A stretch of 64,000 bases of DNA. Source: an uncultured Muribaculaceae bacterium (GTDB lineage Bacteria > Bacteroidota > Bacteroidia > Bacteroidales > Muribaculaceae). The notes under the pieces are model-generated. The model did not search any database. It worked only from the letters and a program-made list of their open reading frames with translations, and had not been told where the DNA came from. The stretch spans positions 1-64,000 of the forward strand of contig CAJUCW010000008.1 in assembly GCA_910585275.1 (NCBI GenBank). Direction: 5' to 3'. Shown here one piece after another: positions 49,116 to 58,213 of this stretch. Every line of letters starts with the position of its first letter. Positions within the stretch are counted from its first letter, which is position 1. A program made the position numbers and the translations under genes.

Positions 49116-50477
49116 TCAAAAGCTAAACATGAACATTGCGGTGAGCCGGTTGGCATTCCCATGGGTTCGGTTGAAATTCATCCGTTTCCCGACAAGATAC
49201 TCGGCACCCACTTCAAAACGGGGAGTGATATCCCAGAAAAGATTGAAAGCCCCGTAAAGGCCATATTTATATTGGCTGTCGGAAAGGTTTCCTTTAGGAT
49301 AATAGCGTTGTTCGGAAAGGGCTATGTTGGAAAACAGCTTCGGAGTGAAATAGTATTGTACACCAAACACATATCCTACTGCGGCAGGAGCATATAGTAT
49401 GCCGTTTTCTCCAGGCTTCGAAACAAGGTCGAATTTGTCGCATGCAAGGTCGGTGGTATATGAGGAATGCCCCTGCCCTACCGATGCAATTCCAAATAGA
49501 TTCAAGGAGCGGCCTATATTCACTACAGATGAAAGTTGCAGACCCCAGCCGAATATACTATGGTTTTTAGACTCGATCAGATTTCTGTAGGTCAATACAC
49601 GTCCGAGTGCGGAGAGGCGCACATGGCTTGACCCTTCGTTCCACGAATATTTGAATGCCGCCGAAATATCGGGTACGAAATCACTGCATGCCTTTGTATA
49701 TTCACCGTCGGCTGAAATAGATGACTTCGGGAACTCAAACGAGGCGTCAACAGTCCAATGTTTTTTGAATGTAGTTGTATAGCGCATAAGGATGTTTGTC
49801 TTGGAATTGACGCCATTAGGGCCTGCGCCATCGATTGTGGGAGGTTCGGCGGAAGGGTCTTCAAACGTGGTGGTGGCAAGACCTATTGTCCAATGGTCGT
49901 TCTGTAGGTAAGCTTTCTTGAGTTTGAAGTCCTGGTTTTCATATCCGGAGAAATCAGCCTGGATAAAGCCCATGAAATCACCTATGACAGAGTTATGGCC
50001 GAGAATCGTAAAAAACAGCCCTGTGGCAGCAGGGGTAGCCGCAAGCCTCCTCTTGCTCGTGGGATCTTTAGGAATAGGAATCAAATAAGGAGCGAATCCG
50101 TTCACCGGGATAGAACCGTTCCAATCATAATATCCTCTCATTCTTATGACCCCACCCATGCCCATGGCAAGCTTTCCATCTTTGCTCATAAACATAAAGT
50201 AGGGAGCCCGGGGATCCTGAAAATGCCTGTATTGGTCAAAATAAAACCTATTAAGTTTCTTTACGATGGAATCTACAGGAACACTCGCGCCGTTTTCAGT
50301 TATTACATGAGTCGATGCCACCATGGCATCGCGCCTTATTTCACTGACAGTCTTTGACCTACCGGCACCGACAGTGTCGGTCTGTGCAAATGTGAAAGTA
50401 AAAGCACACAAAGCAAGGCCCGACAAAAGAATTCTGCGGACACCATACACATGATTAAACGAGATGTGGAATTTCAT
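49116..50477 (-). CDS. DcaP-like outer-membrane porin
   Basis: A 453-aa outer-membrane protein: signal peptide ending near TFAQ, a short helical segment (RDAMVASTHVITENGASVPV), then a beta-barrel with alternating aromatic strands and a C-terminal Phe (LTAMFMFSF). The segment PYFMFMSKDGKLAMGMGGVIRMRGYYDWNGSI and IQADFSGYENQDFKLKKAYLQNDHWTIGLATTTFEDPSAEPPTIDGAGPNG is typical of the DcaP family of trimeric porins for small organic anions. It stands alone and is convergent with the susC/D locus. The substrate is unknown. Confidence 0.8.
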   Translation of the reverse strand: MKFHISFNHVYGVRRILLSGLALCAFTFTFAQTDTVGAGRSKTVSEIRRDAMVASTHVITENGASVPVDSIVKKLNRFYFDQYRHFQDPRAPYFMFMSKDGKLAMGMGGVIRMRGYYDWNGSIPVNGFAPYLIPIPKDPTSKRRLAATPAATGLFFTILGHNSVIGDFMGFIQADFSGYENQDFKLKKAYLQNDHWTIGLATTTFEDPSAEPPTIDGAGPNGVNSKTNILMRYTTTFKKHWTVDASFEFPKSSISADGEYTKACSDFVPDISAAFKYSWNEGSSHVRLSALGRVLTYRNLIESKNHSIFGWGLQLSSVVNIGRSLNLFGIASVGQGHSSYTTDLACDKFDLVSKPGENGILYAPAAVGYVFGVQYYFTPKLFSNIALSEQRYYPKGNLSDSQYKYGLYGAFNLFWDITPRFEVGAEYLVGKRMNFNRTHGNANRLTAMFMFSF

Positions 50478-50605
50478 AGTGGAAAGTTGTTAATTTTATA
50501 GTTTTATAACATCTTTTCACTATGGTAGGTTCAGAAAGACGGAATATACCGATTCTATAAGGCCGCCATGCAATCCCGGCGAACCACTTGAAACCAAGTG
50601 CTGAC

Positions 50606-51967
50606 TTACTCGAAAAGGAAGCGGAGCAACTCTTCCACCTTACCCACCTCCACAATCTTGATAGTGAATTTGTCTTTCACACCTTTTAGATTCCCCTTTG
50701 GAATCACGGCACATTCGAAACCGAGCTTCTCAGCTTCCGCTACCCGTTGTTCGATCCTCGTGACCGTCCGTATTTCACCGGAAAGTCCGACTTCCCCGAC
50801 AAAGACAGTCTTCCTGGACACCGATATATCGAAATTGGAAGACATAATAGAGGCCACGACAGCCATATCGATTGCAGGGTCGGCCACTTTCAAACCTCCC
50901 GCCATATTCAGGAATACGTCTTTCTGTCCGAGTTTGAAACGGGCACGCTTCTCAAGGACGGCAAGAATCATGTTGAGACGGCGTTGGTCGTAACCGGTGA
51001 CCGATCGCTGAGGGGTGCCATAGGCCGCACTCGAAACCAACGCCTGAACTTCGACCATAAACGGCCTGATTCCTTCTATAGTGACACCAATCGCAATGCC
51101 GCTCATTTCTTCGTCGCGGTTTTCGGAAAGAAGCATCTCCGAGGGATTTTTCACCTCTTTCAGACCTTTCTCTACCATTTCATAGATGCCTATTTCGGAA
51201 GTGGAGCCAAAACGGTTTTTAATCGACCGGAGGATACGGTAAAGATACTGGCGGTCGCCTTCAAATTGAAGGACAGTGTCAACGATGTGTTCGAGCACTT
51301 TCGGTCCGGCTATGGCACCGTCTTTGTTGATATGCCCTACAAGAATGACCGGCACCCCGCTCTCTTTGGCATATCGGAGAAGTGCCGCCGCACATTCCCT
51401 GACCTGACTCACACTACCCGATGCCGACTCAATTTGGTCGGAGGCAATCGTCTGAATAGAATCGATTATCACAATCTGCGGTTCCTCATTTTCAATCTGA
51501 GTGAAAATATTGTCGAGTCTGGTTTCGCAAAGTATAAGGGTGTTGTCGGATACTTTCCCAAGTCTGTCTGCCCTAAGTTTCAACTGCGAAGCACTCTCCT
51601 CGCCCGAGACGTAAAGAATCTTTTTATTGCGTATTGAAAGTATGTTCTGGAGAAGTAGCGTTGACTTACCGATGCCTGGTTCGCCTCCAATCAAAGTGAG
51701 ACTACCTGCCACGAGACCACCTCCGAGAACCCGGTTCAATTCTTCCGAAGGCATGTGGATTCGAGGCTCGTCAAGGGGTTTTATTTCCGAAAGTTTTACC
51801 GGAGTCTGCGATTTGGCTTTGGAGGAACGCGTATCGGTCTTTTTCGAAAGGGTAACCTTTTCTTCAGCGAAAGTGTTCCACTCGCCGCAGGCAGGACATT
51901 TGCCAAGCCATTTCGGGGCCTCGTAGCCGCATGACTGGCAGAAATATACTGTTTTTGTTTTGGCCAT
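50606..51967 (-). CDS. radA: DNA repair protein RadA
   Basis: A RecA-like ATPase that helps branch migration in recombination, about 453 aa. The start is the ATG at 51967 (MAKTKTVYFCQSCG), where all RadA proteins begin; the frame extends 27 codons upstream but without homology. Features: four-Cys zinc finger (CQSCGYEAPKWLGKCPACGEW), Walker A GGEPGIGKST, Walker B IVIIDSIQT, the RadA-specific KNRFGST motif, and the Lon-like C-terminal domain. It lies 85 bases after the RNA methyltransferase gene on the same strand and may be transcribed with it. Confidence 0.96.
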   Translation of the reverse strand: MAKTKTVYFCQSCGYEAPKWLGKCPACGEWNTFAEEKVTLSKKTDTRSSKAKSQTPVKLSEIKPLDEPRIHMPSEELNRVLGGGLVAGSLTLIGGEPGIGKSTLLLQNILSIRNKKILYVSGEESASQLKLRADRLGKVSDNTLILCETRLDNIFTQIENEEPQIVIIDSIQTIASDQIESASGSVSQVRECAAALLRYAKESGVPVILVGHINKDGAIAGPKVLEHIVDTVLQFEGDRQYLYRILRSIKNRFGSTSEIGIYEMVEKGLKEVKNPSEMLLSENRDEEMSGIAIGVTIEGIRPFMVEVQALVSSAAYGTPQRSVTGYDQRRLNMILAVLEKRARFKLGQKDVFLNMAGGLKVADPAIDMAVVASIMSSNFDISVSRKTVFVGEVGLSGEIRTVTRIEQRVAEAEKLGFECAVIPKGNLKGVKDKFTIKIVEVGKVEELLRFLFE

Positions 51968-52052
51968 TTTTAAGAGTTTTAATCCGAAAGTGTTGCAGAA
52001 CCCCGTTTTTGGGGAAAGCAGATTGTCAATCAAACATGCCGAAGGCATGTCT

Positions 52053-52811
52053 TTACATTAGTCGGAAGCGGGCAAGGGTGATTGCCGTGGCGATTGCCAC
52101 ATTCAAAGATTCCCCATGGCTTTCCTTTCGATAAGGAGGTATGAGAAGAGGTTTGTTGACAAGCCTACGAATTCTATCCGAAAGCCCTTTCCCCTCATTA
52201 CCCATGACAATTACTCCGTCTTTTTCAAGATCCGATTCAAACATGTTTTCTCCATCGAGCAATGTGCCATAGATGTTTTTGATTTGGCTTCTTTCCAACA
52301 ACTCCGGAAGGTCAACATAGCATACCTTTACACGTTTAAGCGAACCCATTGTGGATTGAATGGTCTTGGGATTGTAGAGGTCAACTGTGTCTTTGGATGC
52401 ATACACCTTATCAAACCCAAACCAATCGGCAGTGCGGATAATAGTGCCGAGATTTCCGGGGTCTTGAATCCCGTCGAGGCATAGGAAGAGACCTTCGGAA
52501 GGGATTTCAGTCACGTCTGCATTATCATCGGGAAGATGAAAAACCGCAATTACGTCGGAAGGGGTGGAAAGAGTTGAAATCTTATTGATGACGTTGCGGT
52601 CTGCCGAGAGAACAATATCACAAAAAGAGGCAGCCAAATCCGGGTTGTGTTCTATCCATTCAGGAGTGGCTATAAGATTTTCAAGACGGAAAGCCCCGAT
52701 GGTATCGCGCACACATTTATCGCCTTCCACAAGAAAAAGCCCGTGACGCATACGCATTTTTTTCGAGTGAAGCGACGAAAATAAGGATGTTTTATTTTTT
52801 GAAATGGTCAT
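52053..52811 (-). CDS. TrmH/SpoU-family RNA 2'-O-methyltransferase
   Basis: A SPOUT methyltransferase of about 252 aa acting on rRNA or tRNA. The start is the ATG at 52811, which leads into ISKNKTSLFSSLHSKKMRMRHGLFLVEG, the normal N-terminal substrate-binding domain; the ATG 21 bases upstream adds residues without homology. SPOUT motifs: GIQDPGNLGTIIRTADWFG (motif 1), IVMGNEGKGLS (motif 2) and IPPYRKESHGESLNVAIATAI (motif 3, knot). Target nucleotide cannot be inferred. Confidence 0.88.
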   Translation of the reverse strand: MTISKNKTSLFSSLHSKKMRMRHGLFLVEGDKCVRDTIGAFRLENLIATPEWIEHNPDLAASFCDIVLSADRNVINKISTLSTPSDVIAVFHLPDDNADVTEIPSEGLFLCLDGIQDPGNLGTIIRTADWFGFDKVYASKDTVDLYNPKTIQSTMGSLKRVKVCYVDLPELLERSQIKNIYGTLLDGENMFESDLEKDGVIVMGNEGKGLSDRIRRLVNKPLLIPPYRKESHGESLNVAIATAITLARFRLM

Positions 52812-52829
52812 AAAATCATAATTTCGATT

Positions 52830-52860
52830 CAAAGATAAGCTTATTTTTTGACAAAAGAAA
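52830..52860 (-). promoter_or_regulatory. Promoter of the RNA methyltransferase gene (TTTC-N19-TATCTTTG)
   Basis: The minus strand has TTTC (52860-52857), 19 bases and TATCTTTG (52837-52830), 18 bases before the ATG. The -33 box is one base off consensus. It overlaps the nfo promoter on the other strand. Confidence 0.6.
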
Positions 52861-52877
52861 AAAATTGGTTACTTTTG
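52847..52877 (+). promoter_or_regulatory. Promoter of nfo (TTTG-N19-TACTTTTG)
   Basis: TTTG at 52847-52850 and TACTTTTG at 52870-52877, spaced by 19 bases, match the consensus fully. The leader is about 63 bases. Confidence 0.8.
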
Positions 52878-52946
52878 TGGTGTGAAGTTCCAAAGGCTTC
52901 TTCATGACCGTAAATACGGCATTATTTTAACTAAATAGATTTTTAC

Positions 52947-53789
52947 ATGAAATATATTGGCGCACACGTCAGCGTAGCCGGCGGTGTTGACAAAGCTCCA
53001 TCCAAGGCGAATGCCATCGGAGCGAAGGCATTCGCCCTTTTCACCGGCAGCAGCAACCGATGGGTTTCGAAAGCAATTTCGGACGAACAGGCATCTCTTT
53101 TTAAAAAGAATTGCGAGGAGTATGGCTATACTCCTTCGGTGATACTTCCTCATGACAATTTTCTGATTAACCTTGGGTCGCCCGATCCGGAGAAACTTGC
53201 AATGTCAAGAAAATCGTTTCTCGACGAGATGATTCGTTGTGAAAAGCTCGGGCTAACCATGTTGAATTTCCATCCTGGAAGCCATCTCAACCAAATTGAC
53301 GAGAACGAATGTCTTGACCGTATCGCTGAATCGGTGAACCTTACCCTGGAAAAAACATCGGGAGTAACGGCAGTGCTTGAAAATGTGGCGGGGCAAGGTT
53401 CAAACGTGGGTCACACTTTCGAACAACTCGCAAGAATCATCGAAAAAGTGGAAGATAAATCAAGAATTGGCGTATGCATTGACACGTGCCATGCCTATTC
53501 CGCAGGTTTCGACCTTGTGACGGAAAACGGATACGAGAAGACGTGGAAGATGTTTGATGATATTATTGGATTTAATCGACTGAAAGGCATGCATATAAAC
53601 GATGACAAAAAGCCTCTTGGATCGAGAATCGACCGCCACGCAAGTATAGGAGAAGGCACATTAGGACGCGATTTCTTTACACGCCTTGTGAATGACCCAA
53701 GATTTGATGATATACCTCTAATATTGGAAACCCCCGACGAAACGATTTGGAAAGATGAAATAGAATGGCTTTACAGTCAGGTGAAATGA
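52947..53789 (+). CDS. nfo: Deoxyribonuclease IV (endonuclease IV)
   Basis: A 280-aa zinc-dependent AP endonuclease that cuts 5' of abasic sites in base-excision repair. Family motifs are KYIGAHVSVAGGVDKA at the start, LNFHPGSHLN (metal His), ENVAGQGSNVG (metal Glu), RIGVCIDTCHAYSAGFDL, MHINDDKKPLGSRIDRHASIGEG and LILETPDET. All metal ligands are in place. It has its own consensus promoter and a palindrome 22 bases past the stop. Confidence 0.96.
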   Translation: MKYIGAHVSVAGGVDKAPSKANAIGAKAFALFTGSSNRWVSKAISDEQASLFKKNCEEYGYTPSVILPHDNFLINLGSPDPEKLAMSRKSFLDEMIRCEKLGLTMLNFHPGSHLNQIDENECLDRIAESVNLTLEKTSGVTAVLENVAGQGSNVGHTFEQLARIIEKVEDKSRIGVCIDTCHAYSAGFDLVTENGYEKTWKMFDDIIGFNRLKGMHINDDKKPLGSRIDRHASIGEGTLGRDFFTRLVNDPRFDDIPLILETPDETIWKDEIEWLYSQVK

Positions 53790-53810
53790 TATAAAAACGA
53801 AGCCACACCA

Positions 53811-53833
53811 TGAAGTCGTTTTAAACGACTTCA
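53811..53833. repeat. Palindrome with GAAGTCGTTT / AAACGACTTC arms
   Basis: A perfect inverted repeat in the 77 bases between nfo and the MFS gene. It differs from the 9580-9601 palindrome by one arm base and one centre base. No clear T-run follows. Confidence 0.65.
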
Positions 53834-53866
53834 GTTTATCCACGGAAAACTTAAAACCATATACAA

Positions 53867-55690
53867 ATGAAAATCAAACCCGATTTAGGCTTCTGGAAGC
53901 TTTGGAACTTGAGCTTCGGTTTTTTCGGAGTCCAGATAGCCTACGCTCTTCAGAGCGCGAATGTTTCGCGAATCTTCACCACAATCGGTGCGGATCCGCA
54001 TGATCTCAGTTATTTCTGGATTCTCCCGCCGTTGATGGGACTGCTTGTGCAGCCCATCGTAGGCATGATGAGTGACCGTACCTGGAACCGTTTCGGGCGT
54101 CGCCTTCCCTATCTGATTTTCGGAGCGACAATAGCCGTCATAGTCATGTGTCTGCTTCCCAATGCCGGTAGTTTCCATTTCACGGTGTCAAGCGCAATCC
54201 TTTTCGGACTTGTGGCCCTTATGCTTCTCGACACTTCAATCAACATGGCGATGCAATCGTTTAAAATGCTCGTTGGCGACATGGTAAACGAAAAGCAAAA
54301 GGGACTGGCCTATTCCATCCAAAGCTTCCTTTGCAACGCCGGCTCGGTGGTGGGATTCATATTCCCGATTTGTCTCGGATGGATAGGAATGAAAAACACC
54401 GCTCCCAATGGGGTTGTGCCTCCTACGGTTATATGGTCGTTCTATATAGGAGCCGCAATCCTTATGGTTTGCGTGGTTTATTCTCTGATTAAAATTAAAG
54501 AATGGCCACCCCACATCTATAATGAATATAACGGAGGCAGCGATGCATCGGAAGATAAGAAATCGCCGGGACTCGTAAAACTTCTTGCCAACGCCCCTTC
54601 CACGTTCTGGACAGTAGGTGTCGTTCAGTTCTTCTGTTGGTTTGCGTTCCTGTTCATGTGGACCTACACCACTAATACTGTGGCACACAATGCATTCGAC
54701 ACCCCTTCTATGGAAAGCGTAGTCGGGATAAAAGACGGAGATAACATTTACGAATCGAAAAATCTCCTTATAAACGACAATGTGCTCATCGTGAGCCACG
54801 GCAAGGCACTTGCCGAAGGTGTGACTGCAGGAGGAGTGTTTTATCCCGCATCCGAGATAGTGGTAAACGGCAACGACACCATCGTGAAAGACCATGAGAT
54901 ACTCAACGGAGAAAACGGCTCGGCAAAAGCATACTTCGGACGCCCCTTGACCGGCGTATCAAGCCTTACCGTTGACGGCAAAAGCGTAGCCGATTGTTCG
55001 AATGTGGAAATCAAGGATTATCTTTCGCGTCTCCAAGGTTCTTTCAAGTTGACTCAGGCCGCCATCGTAGTGAAAGATGCATCGGGCAAACTTTCGGTGG
55101 AAGATGCCACATCACATGAAATCGCCGATGCCTCCAACTGCACCTATGAGACAAAGACCGTACTCAACGCCGCCACGACACAATATAATGACGCCGGCAA
55201 CTGGGTAGGCCTTCTATATGCCATCCAGGCATTAGGTTCAGTGGTTTGGGCCGTAATGCTTCCCAAGTTCAGAAGCCGCAAGTTCTCATATTCTTTGAGC
55301 CTCGTGCTTGCCGGAGCCGGATTCATCATGATGTCGTATGTGACCAACCAGTATGTGCTCTTCATAGCCTTCCTGCTCATAGGCTGCGGCTGGGCGGCAA
55401 TGCTTGCATGGCCGTTTACTATCCTTACAAATTCTTTGAAGGGTGGCAACATCGGAGCCTACCTCGGATTGTTCAACTGCACGATATGCGTACCGCAGAT
55501 TATCGCAGCGCTCGTAGGCGGTTGGATTCTTACATTGATAAGCAAACCGGGCGAAATTGCACCTGAGTATTTCATGATGACTATTGCCGGAATCATGATA
55601 ATTATCGGAGCCTTCTGCGTGTTCTTTATCAAAGAAGGGAAACCGGAAAACAAACCGGAAGAAACGCCCGCGATAAGCGAAAATATCTGA
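53867..55690 (+). CDS. SLC45-like MFS sugar transporter with large loop insertion
   Basis: A 607-aa inner-membrane transporter of the glycoside/maltose type. The first helices hold LWNLSFGFFGVQIAYALQSANVSRIF and the MFS loop motif GMMSDRTWNRFGRRLPY. About six helices lie before residue 230 and six after. Between residues 270 and 445, in the loop before NDAGNWVGLLYAIQALG, is a soluble Gly/Val/Asp-rich beta-like stretch (NDNVLIVSHGKALAEG, TVDGKSVADCSN) of about 130-150 residues more than the usual short loop. Homologues I know are 440-500 aa. The loop should face the periplasm by the normal MFS topology. Substrate probably an alpha-glucoside, by family only. Confidence 0.85.
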   Translation: MKIKPDLGFWKLWNLSFGFFGVQIAYALQSANVSRIFTTIGADPHDLSYFWILPPLMGLLVQPIVGMMSDRTWNRFGRRLPYLIFGATIAVIVMCLLPNAGSFHFTVSSAILFGLVALMLLDTSINMAMQSFKMLVGDMVNEKQKGLAYSIQSFLCNAGSVVGFIFPICLGWIGMKNTAPNGVVPPTVIWSFYIGAAILMVCVVYSLIKIKEWPPHIYNEYNGGSDASEDKKSPGLVKLLANAPSTFWTVGVVQFFCWFAFLFMWTYTTNTVAHNAFDTPSMESVVGIKDGDNIYESKNLLINDNVLIVSHGKALAEGVTAGGVFYPASEIVVNGNDTIVKDHEILNGENGSAKAYFGRPLTGVSSLTVDGKSVADCSNVEIKDYLSRLQGSFKLTQAAIVVKDASGKLSVEDATSHEIADASNCTYETKTVLNAATTQYNDAGNWVGLLYAIQALGSVVWAVMLPKFRSRKFSYSLSLVLAGAGFIMMSYVTNQYVLFIAFLLIGCGWAAMLAWPFTILTNSLKGGNIGAYLGLFNCTICVPQIIAALVGGWILTLISKPGEIAPEYFMMTIAGIMIIIGAFCVFFIKEGKPENKPEETPAISENI

Positions 55691-55716
55691 TGTAAAATTA
55701 CGGATTAAGCCGATAT

Positions 55717-55760
55717 AAAATGAACCGAGGCGGATGTGTGAATCCGCCTCGGTTCATTTT
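55717..55760. terminator. Bidirectional terminator between the MFS gene and the urease operon
   Basis: A 19-bp stem (55717-55735 with 55742-55760) built on ATGAACCGAGGCGGAT, flanked by A-run and T-run, serving both convergent transcripts. Confidence 0.93.
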
Positions 55761-55779
55761 ATAAGATTCTGTCGCTATC

Positions 55780-56733
55780 TTATCTCCAAGGGAATTCGGG
55801 AGGCACCGGGCGACCTTTCACGGTTTTACGGACAGTGCTGCAGAATTCCCTTACAAGTTTTTTTACCGGTCCGGGTTCCATTCCCAGCACCTTGTAAAGG
55901 AGACCAGCATCGTTGGGCAACCTTGTTATGCCGGCGGCAATCATATTCTTACGGTCGATAAACGCTTCGGTGGCATTGTAGATTTCGTCGGCTTTGTCTT
56001 TAGGAGTCATGACAATGACATTGGCGAAGACATCGAATTTACCCATCACACCGAGATTACGGGGATTCTCGACCAACGGGTCAATTACAAATTTTTCACG
56101 AAACAACTGTCGTCCGTCGGGTCTTTCCCCATGGCTACACACCGAAAGTATATCATATTTGAAAAGTTCTCCTTCCTTATAATACTTCCTGCCGCCCATG
56201 AATATTTCTGAATAAAAGACGGTGGCGGAATCCGCCACACAGAGTCTCGTGTCGGAAATGAAACGCGTGTGGCGGCACGGAATCACCGGCTCAGGCATAA
56301 ACTCAAGGTAGGCATTGTCTTCGAGCACGATGTTTTGCACAAGCCCCGAGTAATTAAACCGCATCTCGGCAAGTTTCGTGGCAGCTCCTGTAGAAACAAA
56401 AGCAAAGGCATCTTTCTTTACAGTTATGTCTTGCCGGTAACGGTCGCCGTCAACGTTAGGGCCACCCGAAGACAGGATATAGACGCAAGGCAGTTCCGGC
56501 ATCTCTTCGTCAAAATACAACTCTTGCTGCACAATAAGCGGATGCCTTCTGTCAAGGTCGCGGAGAATACTTTTCCCGGTTTTGTCAAGTTCGAATCCGA
56601 GCCGCAGATAGCCATGCTTACCGGGTGCGCCGACATACATCGCTTCGGGTTCGATAAGATACCTTGACATTTCCCGTGCCGTCGAGAAATCAACTTCAGG
56701 CGCCAGCGTTTTTTCTTTTATTTGTTCTGTCAT
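55780..56733 (-). CDS. ureD: Urease accessory protein UreD (UreH)
   Basis: A 317-aa scaffold that binds apo-urease and, with UreF and UreG, forms the nickel-insertion complex. UreD features seen: KHGYLRLGFELDKTGKSIL, PLIVQQELYFDEEMPELPCVYILSSGGPNVDGDRYRQDI, FVSTGAATKLAEM (the conserved TQAATKI-like motif) and QNIVLEDNAYLEFMPEPVIPCRHTRF. It is the last gene of the operon, 18 bases after ureG, and is followed by a strong terminator. Confidence 0.93.
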   Translation of the reverse strand: MTEQIKEKTLAPEVDFSTAREMSRYLIEPEAMYVGAPGKHGYLRLGFELDKTGKSILRDLDRRHPLIVQQELYFDEEMPELPCVYILSSGGPNVDGDRYRQDITVKKDAFAFVSTGAATKLAEMRFNYSGLVQNIVLEDNAYLEFMPEPVIPCRHTRFISDTRLCVADSATVFYSEIFMGGRKYYKEGELFKYDILSVCSHGERPDGRQLFREKFVIDPLVENPRNLGVMGKFDVFANVIVMTPKDKADEIYNATEAFIDRKNMIAAGITRLPNDAGLLYKVLGMEPGPVKKLVREFCSTVRKTVKGRPVPPEFPWR

Positions 56734-56751
56734 GGGGATTCAGTTTAATTT

Positions 56752-57384
56752 TCACTCTTTGGCACCGGTCTTGTCGAAAAGCGCCATCTTGAAGATAAGG
56801 TCAACGAGTTCGTCGATTCCCTCCCCCGTCATGCAGTTGGTGAAAACGAATGGCTTTCCGGGGCGCATAAGTCTTGAATCGTGGTCCATCACACCGAGGT
56901 CGGCATGCACGTAGGGAGCAAGATCAGTTTTATTAATTACAAGGATATCGCTTTGCGATATGCCGGGACCGTCTTTGCGAGGAATCTTATCGCCTGCCGC
57001 CACATCGATTACATAAATAAAAAAATCAACAAGAGCAGGTGAGAATGTAAGAGTAAGGTTGTCGCCACCGCTTTCTATAAGGACGATATCGGAATCAGGG
57101 AATTTTTCTTCCATTTCTTCCACCGCCGCGATATTCATCGACGGGTCTTCCCTCACGGCTGTATGCGGACACGCACCTGTTTCCACTCCGATAATTTTAT
57201 CTTCCAGCAGAATCCCTTTTAAGGTTTTGCGCACGTGTTTCGCATCTTCGGTCGTGACAATGTCGTTTGTTATGATGAGAACTTTCTGACCAAGTTCGAG
57301 GAGACGGGGAGTTATGGCTTCGATGAGAGCGGTCTTGCCAGATCCGACAGGACCGCCGATTCCAATTCTACAAGTATTTGACAT
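56752..57384 (-). CDS. ureG: Urease accessory GTPase UreG
   Basis: A 210-aa SIMIBI GTPase that couples GTP hydrolysis to nickel delivery. P-loop GGPVGSGKTAL is at residues 10-20, the metal-binding CPH motif is in VETGACPHTAVREDPS, the switch region is VLIESGGDNLTLTFSPALVDFFIYVIDVAAGDKIPRKDGPGI, and the guanine-specificity NKTD motif is in LVINKTDLAPYV. Length and motifs are standard. Confidence 0.97.
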   Translation of the reverse strand: MSNTCRIGIGGPVGSGKTALIEAITPRLLELGQKVLIITNDIVTTEDAKHVRKTLKGILLEDKIIGVETGACPHTAVREDPSMNIAAVEEMEEKFPDSDIVLIESGGDNLTLTFSPALVDFFIYVIDVAAGDKIPRKDGPGISQSDILVINKTDLAPYVHADLGVMDHDSRLMRPGKPFVFTNCMTGEGIDELVDLIFKMALFDKTGAKE

Positions 57385-57474
57385 GGGGTTGTTGGTTTAG
57401 GGTTATTGGTTGTTTGAATATATCAGATATCCATTTTTTAGATGACAGGAGAACAGTGGAACATCCGGAGCACT

Positions 57475-58173
57475 TCAGTTCATGAACATGCGCATGTTTC
57501 CTTTCTCATGAAGCGAGGCAAGAATGTCGAGCTCCGGATAAAAGGCATTCATATCTTTAGGTTCCATTTGCGATGCTTCGTCATATAGAGCCGGAACTTC
57601 ATTTGCAAGCGTCTCAAGAATTAGCTGCGTATCATAGTGTGAAACCTTCACGCATCTGAGAGCGGCGCTGAGAACCATATTGACTATTCCATACTGATGC
57701 GAACAGAACAGATCCTTCTCCCCTATGCCGGCAGCCGCGAAGACAAGCCCCTGCGCCACAGGATAGGTGCCCGGAGTGTCATCCGACTTAATATCCGCAA
57801 GCCATCGGGAAATCAAATCGTTGTCGAACAGGCGTACGGCAAGTTCCGCCAACTTCTTCCCCATCCTTTTAATCATGAGGCGGGCTTCGGCATTCATCTT
57901 AAACATGATAAGATAATTGTCGATTTCTCTGCATGCCTCATAGTCGCCTTTAAGAAAAGCCCGGTGGGCATGCAGGGCGGCTACTCCGTCGCTGAAAGCG
58001 GCCTGTCTTGCCTGAGACCGTGCAAACGCTTCAAGCGATCCGGCATCTGTAACGATTTTTTCAAAAGATGCAGTTTCAAGCCCGTTGGAAAAAGAAAACG
58101 TGCCGACGGGAAAAGTGGAATCAGTGAACTGCAGCAACCGCATCACGGTTATTATGTCTTTGTCTTCTGTCAT
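57475..58173 (-). CDS. ureF: Urease accessory protein UreF
   Basis: A 232-aa all-helical protein that acts as the gate between UreG and UreD. It begins with LLQFTDSTFPVGTFSFSNGLE, the UreF signature, and has helices with EACREIDNYLIMFK and ARLMIKRMGKKLAELAVRLF. The C-terminal tail (EKGNMRMFMN) matches the flexible end that binds UreD. 40 bases separate it from ureE and 90 bases from ureG. Confidence 0.93.
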   Translation of the reverse strand: MTEDKDIITVMRLLQFTDSTFPVGTFSFSNGLETASFEKIVTDAGSLEAFARSQARQAAFSDGVAALHAHRAFLKGDYEACREIDNYLIMFKMNAEARLMIKRMGKKLAELAVRLFDNDLISRWLADIKSDDTPGTYPVAQGLVFAAAGIGEKDLFCSHQYGIVNMVLSAALRCVKVSHYDTQLILETLANEVPALYDEASQMEPKDMNAFYPELDILASLHEKGNMRMFMN

Positions 58174-58213
58174 TTTTCTTTATCATTGATTATGGTTATG
58201 GCAATCCGCACCC

